A DNA stretch of 64,000 nt from Cryptosporangium phraense (lineage in GTDB: Bacteria; Actinomycetota; Actinomycetes; Mycobacteriales; Cryptosporangiaceae), in assembly GCF_006912135.1 (NCBI RefSeq), contig NZ_VIRS01000011.1:1-64000 (forward strand), read 5' to 3'. The translations under genes and the position numbers were made by a program. Shown piece after piece: positions 43,816 to 50,765 of this stretch. The first letter of the stretch is position 1, and the number at the start of each line of letters is the position of its first letter. Under the pieces are notes generated by a model, which made no database searches, was not told where the DNA came from, and saw only the letters and a list, made by a program, of their open reading frames with translations.

Positions 43816-45461
43816 CCGCCGCCGACGTTCGTCAGCACCTATCCGACCTTGACGAAATTGACACAACCCCCCGCCCCGGACGTCCGGCCGCGGCACCAAC
43901 CCCGGCACCCGGGCCGGATGCGATGCCGACCGTGGGCGGGTGGGAGGCCCCGGCACCCGTTGACGAAATTGACAGAATCCCGCTCCCCGGCTCGACCGGC
44001 CGCTACCCCGCGCCGCTGTGGGCGTTCGTCGACGCCGTCGCCGAATCCCGGCAGGTGCCCCGCGACATGGTGTTCCTGCTGGTTCTGTCAATTCTGTCAA
44101 CGGCATCCGGGGGCCGGTGGCGCGCACGGATCCGCCCGGACTGGACCGAATCCCTCGCCCTCATGACCGTGTCGGCAATGCCCTCGGGGTCGCTGAAGTC
44201 CCCGACCGTCAAGGCCGTCGCCGCCCCGCTATTCGAGCTCGAACGCGAACTGGTCGAGGAGTACGCGCCGCTGGTCAGCGAGAAACAAGCCGCCAAAGAC
44301 TTTCGGCTCGCCGAGGTCGAACGCCTCAAGCGCCGCGCCGGCCGCGGCGACACCGACGAAACCGCCCTCCTCGACGCCGTCCGCGCCGCCGACGAGATCA
44401 CCGTCCCCGCGGTCCCGCGGCTGGTCGCCGACGACGTCACCCCCGAAATGCTCGCCATCCTCATGTGCGAACAAGGCGGCCGGATGGGCGTCCTGTCCTC
44501 CGAAGGCGGCCTGTTCGCCACCCTCGCAGGCCGGTACTCCTCCGGCGTCCCGAACCTCGACCTCGTGCTCAAAGCCTGGTCCGGGGACCCGCATCGGGTC
44601 GACCGCACCACCCGCGCGCCGATCATGCTCAACGAACCGTTCCTGTCCATCGGCGTCACCGTGCAACCCGAGATCATCGAAGGTCTCGCCGACACCCGCC
44701 TGTTCCGCGGCTCCGGGCTGCTCGCCCGGTTCTTCTTCGCCCTCCCGAAACCCCTGCTCGGACACCGCAACCTCGAACCCGACCCCGTCCCCGCCGCCGT
44801 GGCTGATGGCTACGGCCAGCGCATCCGCGCCCTCGCCCGGACCGCCCGGCGGCGCGACGGCATCACCGAACTGCCCCTCACCGTCGCGGCGCAAGAGGCG
44901 CTGCACGCGTTCCGCGTCGACCACGAACCGCGCCTCGACCCCGAGGGCGGCGCGCTCGCCGAGATCACCGACTGGGGCAGCAAACTCCCCGGCCAACTCG
45001 CCCGCGTCGCCGCGCTGTTCGAGCTGTTCACCGACCCCGACGCCGACGCCATCGGCGACACCGCCATGCGCGGCGCCCTCGAACTCGCCCCGTACCTCAC
45101 CGGCCAAGCCCTCGCCGCGTTCGACGCGATCAACGGCCGCCGCGCCCGCGCCGCCCGGCCCCGCGCCGTCCTGACCTGGATCCGCCGCAAGAACCTCGGC
45201 GAGTTCACCGTCCGCCAAGCCCGCCGCGACCTCGGCGGCCAGGACTGGGCCACCAGCGTCGACACCATCCGCGACGTCCTCGACGAACTCGAAGACCACG
45301 GCTGGATCCGCCTCGAAACCCCCACCGACCAGCCTGCCCGCGCCGGCCGACCCCCGAGCGCCCGCTACCGCGTCAACCCCGCCACCCACCGCACCGCCCC
45401 CGTTCTGTCATTTACGTCAACCCCACCCAGCCCCCAACACCCACACACCGCCGCCGGCTGA
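43812..45461 (+). CDS. DUF3987-family replication protein (primase-helicase-like)
   Basis: 549 aa. The conserved N-terminal block (APLWAFVDAVAESRQVPRDM) and a degenerate P-loop (SAMPSGSLKSPTVKA) followed by GRMGVLSSEGGLFATLAGRY are typical of DUF3987 proteins found beside Prim-Pol. The C-terminus has a winged-helix-like segment (VDTIRDVLDELEDHGWIRL). Four copies of a 19-bp sequence, two in each orientation, lie inside this gene. Last core replication gene before xis/int. Confidence 0.82.
   Translation: MTAADVRQHLSDLDEIDTTPRPGRPAAAPTPAPGPDAMPTVGGWEAPAPVDEIDRIPLPGSTGRYPAPLWAFVDAVAESRQVPRDMVFLLVLSILSTASGGRWRARIRPDWTESLALMTVSAMPSGSLKSPTVKAVAAPLFELERELVEEYAPLVSEKQAAKDFRLAEVERLKRRAGRGDTDETALLDAVRAADEITVPAVPRLVADDVTPEMLAILMCEQGGRMGVLSSEGGLFATLAGRYSSGVPNLDLVLKAWSGDPHRVDRTTRAPIMLNEPFLSIGVTVQPEIIEGLADTRLFRGSGLLARFFFALPKPLLGHRNLEPDPVPAAVADGYGQRIRALARTARRRDGITELPLTVAAQEALHAFRVDHEPRLDPEGGALAEITDWGSKLPGQLARVAALFELFTDPDADAIGDTAMRGALELAPYLTGQALAAFDAINGRRARAARPRAVLTWIRRKNLGEFTVRQARRDLGGQDWATSVDTIRDVLDELEDHGWIRLETPTDQPARAGRPPSARYRVNPATHRTAPVLSFTSTPPSPQHPHTAAG
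43848..43866 (+). repeat. 19-bp dispersed repeat, copy A
   Basis: CTTGACGAAATTGACACAA, direct orientation, two mismatches to copy B. Encodes L-D-E-I-D. Confidence 0.75.
43959..43977 (+). repeat. 19-bp dispersed repeat, copy B
   Basis: GTTGACGAAATTGACAGAA, direct orientation, 111 bp after copy A. Encodes V-D-E-I-D. Confidence 0.75.
44083..44101 (-). repeat. 19-bp dispersed repeat, copy C (inverted)
   Basis: On the minus strand GTTGACAGAATTGACAGAA, two mismatches to copy B. On the plus strand it encodes L-S-I-L-S, so the match to A and B is at DNA level. Confidence 0.75.
45403..45421 (-). repeat. 19-bp dispersed repeat, copy D (inverted)
   Basis: On the minus strand GTTGACGTAAATGACAGAA, two mismatches to copy B, near the 3' end of the DUF3987 gene (encodes L-S-F-T-S). 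Confidence 0.75.
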
Positions 45462-45489
45462 CGCCCCTGAACCAGAAGGAGGGCGCACC

Positions 45490-45906
45490 GTGCCCGAACC
45501 GACCCCGAAACCGACCTGCTCGTACCGCCGCAGCGCATCCGGCGGTACGCGACACACCAACCCCCAAACGACAAGCCCGCAGACGCGCGCTCAGCGGCCC
45601 GCCAGAGCCGCGCCATGCCCCGCCGCCGAGGCGTCCCCGCTGATCGCTCATCCCCAAGGAACGGAGCCGACGATGGATCTCGAAGCGCTTCCCGGCCCCG
45701 CAGTCGACGCGCCCGAGGCCGGTGACGACCTCGTGCTGACCGTCGAGGAGGCCGCCGCCCGGCTACGCGTCGGCCGGACGACGATGTACGGCCTGATCGC
45801 CTCCGGTGCCGTCGAGACGGTCACGATCGGCCGACTCCGCCGGGTGCCGACCGCAAGCCTGCACACCTACGTCGAGGGACTGCGAACGCGAGGTGAGGCG
45901 GCATGA
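45490..45906 (+). CDS. xis: Excisionase (Xis), MerR/HTH type, with optional N-terminal extension
   Basis: The excisionase proper is the last 77 residues from ATG 45673: a winged HTH of the excisionase family (LTVEEAAARLRVGRTTMYGL, VTIGRLRRVPTASL). It directs Int toward excision. The frame continues upstream to GTG 45490, which has a much stronger RBS (AAGGAGG 7 nt away), 28 bp after the DUF3987 stop. The extension is low-complexity, so either start may be used. Its stop overlaps the int start. Confidence 0.82.
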   Translation: MPEPTPKPTCSYRRSASGGTRHTNPQTTSPQTRAQRPARAAPCPAAEASPLIAHPQGTEPTMDLEALPGPAVDAPEAGDDLVLTVEEAAARLRVGRTTMYGLIASGAVETVTIGRLRRVPTASLHTYVEGLRTRGEAA

Positions 45907-47150
45907 CCGAACCGAAGCGCACCCGCCGGGGGAACGGCGAATCCAGCATCTACCTCGGGAAAGACGGCAAGTGGCACGGCCGGGTGACGGTCGGTGTCAA
46001 GGACGACGGCAAGGAGGACCGCCGCCACGTCGAGCGGAAGACCCGAACCGAGGTCGTGAACGCCGTCCGCGAGCTGGAGAAGCAGCGCGACGCCGGGCGT
46101 GTCCCGAAGCCGGGGGAGCGGTGGACGCTCGGGAAGTGGTTGACGCACTGGCTGAAGGAGGTCGCCCTCCCCTCGGTGAGCGAGAACACCTACGCCGGTT
46201 ACGAGGTCGACGTGCGGGTGCATCTCATTCCCGGCCTCGGCGCTCACCGGCTCACTGGCCCGAACCGCCTCCAACCTGACCACCTCACGCGCTTTTACAC
46301 GAAAATGCAGAAGCAGGGCAGCAAGCCCGCGACCGCTCATCACGCGCACCGCACCGTCCGCACGGCGCTCGGTGAGGCCGTGCGCCGCGGCATCCTGACC
46401 GAGAACCCGGCCGAACTCGCCAAACCTCCCCGGATCGAGGAGGAGGAGATCGAACCGTACACGGTCGAAGAGGCGCAACGGATCCTCCTCGCGGCGAAGG
46501 GACCGAACCGGGCGCGGTGGGTGCTCGCCCTCGCGCTCGGCCTGCGCCAGGGCGAGGCGCTCGGGCTGAAGTGGGAAGACGTCGACCTCGACGGCGGCTA
46601 CCTGCGGATCCGGAAGAACCGGCTCCGCCCCAAGTACGAACACGGATGCGGCGGCACGTGCGGGCGCAAGGCCGGCTACTGCCCGGCCCGCAAGCAAATC
46701 CGCCGGGAGACCAAGGCCACCAAGTCACGCGCCGGACGTCGCACCGTCGGCCTACCCGACGAGTTGGTCAAGCTCCTCCGCAAGCACCGCGAGGAGCAGG
46801 AGGCGCTACGCGCGACCGCCGCACAGCTCTGGACGGCGAAGGGTTACGTGTTCACCTCGGCGACCGGTGAGCCGATCGTGCCCAACACCGACTACCACCA
46901 CTGGAAGCAGTTGCTCGCCGACGCCGGCGTCCGGGACGCCCGGCTGCACGACGCCCGGCACACTGCGGCGACCGTGCTCCTCATCCTCGGCGTGGACGGC
47001 CGGATCGTGGACGCCATCCTCGGGTGGGAGCCGGGCGGCGCCGCCCGGATGCGAGCCCGGTACATGCACGTCACCGACCCGATGCTGAGCAAGGTGGCTA
47101 AGAAGGTCGGCGCCGCGCTCTGGGGCTCCTCAGCGGAGGACACGACCTAG
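45903..47150 (+). CDS. int: Tyrosine site-specific recombinase (integrase)
   Basis: 415 aa. N-terminal arm-binding domain (SSIYLGKDGKWHGRVTVGVK), core-binding domain (about 75-175, WLTHWLKEVALPSVSENTY), catalytic domain with Arg in LGLRQGEALGLKW near 214, HxxR in LHDARHTAAT near 349-352, and nucleophile Tyr in RARYMHV near 386. A short Cys-rich insert (HGCGGTCGRKAGYC) lies after the first catalytic block. ATGA overlap with xis. Acts on the tRNA-Ser att sites. Confidence 0.95.
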   Translation: MTEPKRTRRGNGESSIYLGKDGKWHGRVTVGVKDDGKEDRRHVERKTRTEVVNAVRELEKQRDAGRVPKPGERWTLGKWLTHWLKEVALPSVSENTYAGYEVDVRVHLIPGLGAHRLTGPNRLQPDHLTRFYTKMQKQGSKPATAHHAHRTVRTALGEAVRRGILTENPAELAKPPRIEEEEIEPYTVEEAQRILLAAKGPNRARWVLALALGLRQGEALGLKWEDVDLDGGYLRIRKNRLRPKYEHGCGGTCGRKAGYCPARKQIRRETKATKSRAGRRTVGLPDELVKLLRKHREEQEALRATAAQLWTAKGYVFTSATGEPIVPNTDYHHWKQLLADAGVRDARLHDARHTAATVLLILGVDGRIVDAILGWEPGGAARMRARYMHVTDPMLSKVAKKVGAALWGSSAEDTT

Positions 47151-47271
47151 CTCGGCGAGGGCATCAAATCTGTAGTTGGGAAGGGGACCACACGGGCCAG
47201 GCCCAGTCAGTAATCGTCATACGCTGCCAGTACCGTCGGCACACCCACTGACAGACAGCCCAGGAGTCCCG

Positions 47272-47904
47272 ATGACACGCAGGACACGCATCCTGCACTT
47301 CACCCATGAGGACAACTTGGTGCAGATTTTCGGGCGGGGAGGGCTGGTATGCGACAAGCAACGCCGCTCGTCAGGCATCGAATCGCGGAACGTCGCTTAC
47401 AGCGATCTTAAGCTGGAGCGATCCCAAACGATTGTTGAGGTTCCGCCGGGTGGAACCCTTGACGACTACGTTCCCTTCTATTTTGGTCCAAAGTCACCAA
47501 TGATGCTCACCTACATGAACGGGAATGTCACTGGATCTCTTGAGGACCTTAACGAGATTGTGTATTTCGTGTCCTCTGCCCAGCACGTCGAAGCCAGTGG
47601 CCTAAAGTTTGCTTTTACCGACGGTCATCCAGTTAAGCAGCCGCGATTCTTTTACAATGACCTAGCGGACCTTGGGGAAGTCGACCACGCCCTCATGTGG
47701 CAGAAATGGTGGCACGACACGGACGAGTACCCCGACCGCAAACGTCGCAGACAAGCTGAGTTTCTGGTGTGGCGGGAGATGCCCCTCACAGAAATTGACC
47801 ACTTGGTCACGAAGAGTCATCCGAAGCGGCTGGAAGTTGAATCAATGTTGTCGAATTGGGATCTAGATATTCCGTGCCGTGCGTGGCCTAGCTGGTACTA
47901 TTAA
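47272..47904 (+). CDS. darT: DarT-type DNA ADP-ribosyltransferase toxin (DUF4433)
   Basis: 210 aa from ATG 47272, CAGGAG 5 nt upstream; an in-frame upstream start is less likely. Family marks: N-terminal ILHFTHEDNLVQIFGRGGL, the NAD-binding region YVPFYFGPKSPMM, and the catalytic Glu in AEFLVWREMPLTEI near residue 163. DarT modifies thymidine or guanosine in single-stranded DNA and acts in phage defence. GC content and codon use are clearly lower than in the rest of the element, so a separate acquisition. Coupled to darG 26 bp downstream. Confidence 0.9.
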   Translation: MTRRTRILHFTHEDNLVQIFGRGGLVCDKQRRSSGIESRNVAYSDLKLERSQTIVEVPPGGTLDDYVPFYFGPKSPMMLTYMNGNVTGSLEDLNEIVYFVSSAQHVEASGLKFAFTDGHPVKQPRFFYNDLADLGEVDHALMWQKWWHDTDEYPDRKRRRQAEFLVWREMPLTEIDHLVTKSHPKRLEVESMLSNWDLDIPCRAWPSWYY

Positions 47905-47930
47905 AGCGGATCAGATGGGGAGGCGAGACG

Positions 47931-48974
47931 ATGGCGATCAGGGTTGAACACGGCAATCTTCTGCTGGCGCAAGTGGACGCGATTATCAACACTGTGAATA
48001 CGGTTGGTGTAGCCGGCAAGGGTATAGCCTTGCAGTTTCGTCAAGCTTTCCCGGAGAATTTCCGTGCATACGAGAAAGCTGCGAAGCAGGGGCAAATAGT
48101 TCCAGGCAAGATGTTCGTCACCTCGACAGGTCTGATTCAGTACCCTCGTTACATAATAAACTTCCCCACCAAGCGCCACTGGCGGGCGGGGAGTCGAATC
48201 GCCGATATTGAATCGGGCCTGGTTGATCTAGTCGCCATGATACGCGAATATCAGATCTCTTCGATAGCAGTTCCTCCTCTTGGCTGCGGTAACGGCGGTC
48301 TTGACTGGTCGGATGTCCAGCCGCTTATTGTCGGCCATCTAGACGCGCTTTCGGATGTTGATGTATTGCTCTATCCCCCTAGCACGGCGCCGTTGGCCGA
48401 GGAGATGCCCATACGGACCGAACGGCCGGCGATGACTCTAGGCAGGGCGGCGCTTCTAATGCTTCTTAAACAGTACCGAGAGGCTGATAGTTTCCGTCTG
48501 TCGGCTCTAGAAGTCCAGAAGTTGGCATACTTCCTCCAGGCTTCCGGAGAGTCGCTTCGCTTGAATTATGTCAAGGCGAAGTACGGCCCCTATGCCGAGA
48601 ATCTCAACCATGTCCTACGAACCATGGATGGGCATTACACCGTCGGTTACGGGGACCGAAGTCGAGAGCCGCAGATAAGGCTCGTCGACGGCGCGGCGTC
48701 GGAAGCGAAGAACTTCCTCGAAGGCCATGGCGCGACTAAGGCCAATTTGGATAGAGTATCCAGGCTCGTGCGAGGCTGGGAAACACCGTTCAGTCTCGAA
48801 CTTCTCGCTACGACTCATTGGGCACTCACGCACGGAATGGGGAAGGTCTCTCGCGCCGAGGTCTACAAATTTGTTGCATCCTGGACGCCTCGCAAGGCTG
48901 ACCTTTTCAAGGAGAAACAAATCGATCTAGCGATCGATCACCTCGTTGCGCATCGGTTCGCAGATCCCGTCTAG
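47931..48974 (+). CDS. darG: DarG-type macrodomain antitoxin
   Basis: 347 aa. N-terminal macrodomain (about 1-155) with IINTVNTVGVAGKGIALQFR and VPPLGCGNGGLDW, which removes ADP-ribose from DNA. The C-terminal half (about 160-347, LEVQKLAYFLQASGESLRL, VKAKYGPYAENLNHVL) is the domain that binds DarT. GGGGAGG upstream of ATG 47931. Same low GC as darT. Right-most element gene. Confidence 0.92.
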   Translation: MAIRVEHGNLLLAQVDAIINTVNTVGVAGKGIALQFRQAFPENFRAYEKAAKQGQIVPGKMFVTSTGLIQYPRYIINFPTKRHWRAGSRIADIESGLVDLVAMIREYQISSIAVPPLGCGNGGLDWSDVQPLIVGHLDALSDVDVLLYPPSTAPLAEEMPIRTERPAMTLGRAALLMLLKQYREADSFRLSALEVQKLAYFLQASGESLRLNYVKAKYGPYAENLNHVLRTMDGHYTVGYGDRSREPQIRLVDGAASEAKNFLEGHGATKANLDRVSRLVRGWETPFSLELLATTHWALTHGMGKVSRAEVYKFVASWTPRKADLFKEKQIDLAIDHLVAHRFADPV

Positions 48975-49131
48975 TGTCTGCGTCGGACTATCGCTTCGAG
49001 CCGTCCGGCGGTCTGTCGGACCGGTGACGTTGGCTCTGCCCTCGAACTTGGACCCCTGCCCCCGCCGCTGCGACAGCGCGTCGAGGGACGCAGTCGCGCC
49101 TCGCGCCCGACAGAGGCTCCTGAGGGCAACC

Positions 49132-49151
49132 GAGACGGAAACTGAGACGGA
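49132..49151 (+). repeat. Right arm repeat, candidate integrase/excisionase arm site
   Basis: GAGACGGAAACTGAGACGGA, identical and in the same orientation as 21781-21800. Lies 73 bp inside attR; in the circular form the two copies flank attP. Confidence 0.7.
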
Positions 49152-49174
49152 GCCCAGGTTCTGAGCACACATTG

Positions 49175-49204
49175 AAGGCCCGGCCGGCAGTCCGGACGGG
49201 CCTT
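49175..49204 (-). terminator. Element-borne hairpin downstream of tRNA-Ser
   Basis: AAGGCCCG/CGGGCCTT 8-bp stem with a GC-rich interior, just beyond the CCA end of the rebuilt tRNA. It replaces the displaced chromosomal hairpin at 21577-21604. Confidence 0.6.
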
Positions 49205-49223
49205 CGTTGTGCCTGGTCAGCCA

Positions 49224-49282
49224 GGCTGGCGGAGGATACGAGATTCGAACTCGTGAGGGGTTGCCCCCAACACGCTTTCCAA
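49224..49282. other. attR
   Basis: 59-bp copy identical to attL; forms the 3' half of the functional tRNA-Ser. Confidence 0.93.
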
Positions 49283-49314
49283 GCGTGCGCCCTAGGCCTC
49301 TAGGCGAATCCTCC
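49227..49314 (-). tRNA. tRNA-Ser (anticodon GGA)
   Basis: The acceptor stem GGAGGAT pairs with ATCCTCC, the anticodon loop reads TTGGAAA, a long variable arm follows (TTGGGGGCAACCCCTC), the T loop is GTTCGAATC, and CCA is encoded. The 3' half comes from the AICE. Confidence 0.95.
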
Positions 49315-49507
49315 GCCGAACAGGCTACCGGACGCAGCCCCCCGCTCCGTACACCGGTCCACGCACAGCCCGCTCTTGCCTCCACCCGCCAGGATCGGGT
49401 CACGGACGCGCGACCCCCGGTCTCCGTCCGTGGCGAACCGATGACACGATGACGGGGCCGAGTACCCCGCGCGCACCCCAGCGCGCACCCCGGTTGCAGG
49501 AGGACTT

Positions 49508-50578
49508 GTGGCAAGGGGCCGGAGAAGGCGTCAGGGCGGACCAGGCCGCTGGATCGCCGCGGCGGTAGCGCTGATCGTGGTGGTCGCCGCGGCGGTCACG
49601 GCCGTCACCCTGCTGCGCGGGAACGACGACGACCAGAGCGACACCGCCGGCCCGGCGAACACGACGTTCAAGACCGAGTACGCGCCGTACGTCTACATGA
49701 CGCTCGCGAACCGGCCGACGCTCACCCAGATCGCCGCGAAGACCGGCGCCAACGCCCTGCATCTCGCGTTCGCGATCACCCAGGGCGACAGCTGCTCGGT
49801 GGCCTGGGACGGCACGACCGCGATCGACAAGTACAAGGCCGAGATCAAGGAAGCCGTCGACAAGGACATCGACGTCATCGTGTCGACCGGGGGCGCGAAC
49901 GGCGGCGACGTCGCCCAGGCCTGTGGCGACGCGGAGACCACCCAGGCTCAGCTGCAGAAGCTCGTCGACCTGGGCGTCCGCTACCTCGACTTCGACGTCG
50001 AAGGGGACGAGCGGGAAGCCGACGCGGACGCGAACAGCGTGCGCGCGGAGGCGATCGCCGCGCTGCAGAAGAAGTACAGCGACCTCAAGGTCTCGTTCAC
50101 GCTCCGGGCGGCCAGCCCGACGGCGGCCGACCAGGCCGACGGCGCGGTCAGCACCGCACCCTGGGTGGCCGCGGTCGACGCCGGCGTGACGATCGACCGG
50201 GTCAACCTGATGACGATGAACTTCGGCGGCGACGTCGCGGCCAACGACATGGCCGCGGCCACCACCGCGGCCGCGAACGGCCTGCACCAGCAGGTTCAGA
50301 CGATCCAGGGCGTCGAGTCGGCCGAGGCCTGGAGCATGATCGGCATCACTCCGATGATCGGCGCCAACGACACCAAGGGCGAGACGTTCTCGCTGGACAA
50401 CGCCAAGACCGTCACGCAGTTCGCCACGAAGAACGGCATCGGCATGCTCGGGTACTGGGCCGCCGGGCGCGACACGCAGTGCGGTGCCGACGTCGCCACA
50501 CAGCCGGTCGCCAACTGCAGCGGCGTCGACCAGGACCCCTACGCGTTCGCGTCGGTCTTCAAGGCGGTCCTCGGTTAG
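49508..50578 (+). CDS. Exported or membrane-anchored GH18-like (chitinase-like) protein
   Basis: 356 aa from GTG 49508, GCAGGAGG upstream. Basic N-terminus then one hydrophobic segment (WIAAAVALIVVVAAAVTAV), an acidic linker and a TIM-barrel-like domain with YLDFDVEG, the GH18 DxxDxDxE type motif. Layout from FAPYVYM-like start to the W-A-A-G-R-D-T-Q-C end parallels the domain at 7600-9234, so the two are paralogues. Substrate unknown. Confidence 0.78.
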   Translation: MARGRRRRQGGPGRWIAAAVALIVVVAAAVTAVTLLRGNDDDQSDTAGPANTTFKTEYAPYVYMTLANRPTLTQIAAKTGANALHLAFAITQGDSCSVAWDGTTAIDKYKAEIKEAVDKDIDVIVSTGGANGGDVAQACGDAETTQAQLQKLVDLGVRYLDFDVEGDEREADADANSVRAEAIAALQKKYSDLKVSFTLRAASPTAADQADGAVSTAPWVAAVDAGVTIDRVNLMTMNFGGDVAANDMAAATTAAANGLHQQVQTIQGVESAEAWSMIGITPMIGANDTKGETFSLDNAKTVTQFATKNGIGMLGYWAAGRDTQCGADVATQPVANCSGVDQDPYAFASVFKAVLG

Positions 50579-50614
50579 AGGCCGCTGACCCGCTGTGGTT
50601 AGACTCATGACCAG

Positions 50615-50698
50615 CCCCTCGTGCGGCGCGTAACCTGTGAACCTCCCCAGGGCCGGAAGGCAGCAAGGATAAGCGGGCTCTGGCGGGTGCACGGGGGG
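50615..50698 (+). ncRNA. ffs: Signal recognition particle RNA (4.5S type)
   Basis: Terminal stem CCCCTCGTGC pairs with GCACGGGGGG; the conserved domain IV with GGAAGGCAGCAAGGATAAGC lies in the middle. A T-rich stretch follows. Placed just upstream of dnaX, the usual actinobacterial order. Confidence 0.92.
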
Positions 50699-50765
50699 TC
50701 CTTCTTTTCCCCAGCCGCCGTCCGTCGGGTGTGAGTTGTCGGACGGGCGTGGGAAGCTTTCTGGC

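Larger units (their letters stand above)
21625..49282. mobile_element. Actinomycete integrative and conjugative element (AICE) in tRNA-Ser(GGA)
   Basis: A 27.7-kb element bounded by a 59-bp direct repeat made of the 3' half of tRNA-Ser plus flank. It encodes a tyrosine integrase and HTH excisionase at one end, a GntR regulator, spread-type membrane proteins, an FtsK/TraB translocase, a Prim-Pol/DUF3987/DNA polymerase replication set and SSB. No type IV secretion genes are present, which matches AICEs (single-protein double-stranded DNA transfer) rather than ordinary ICEs. All core modules look intact. Cargo: two unknown genes at the left, two DNA methyltransferases in the middle, DarTG at the right. 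Confidence 0.93.

Noticed and set aside
47788-47806. Possible fifth copy of the 19-bp repeat in darT (CAGAAATTGACC)
   Set aside because: Matches only part of the consensus and lies in a lower-GC gene where such sequences are expected more often.
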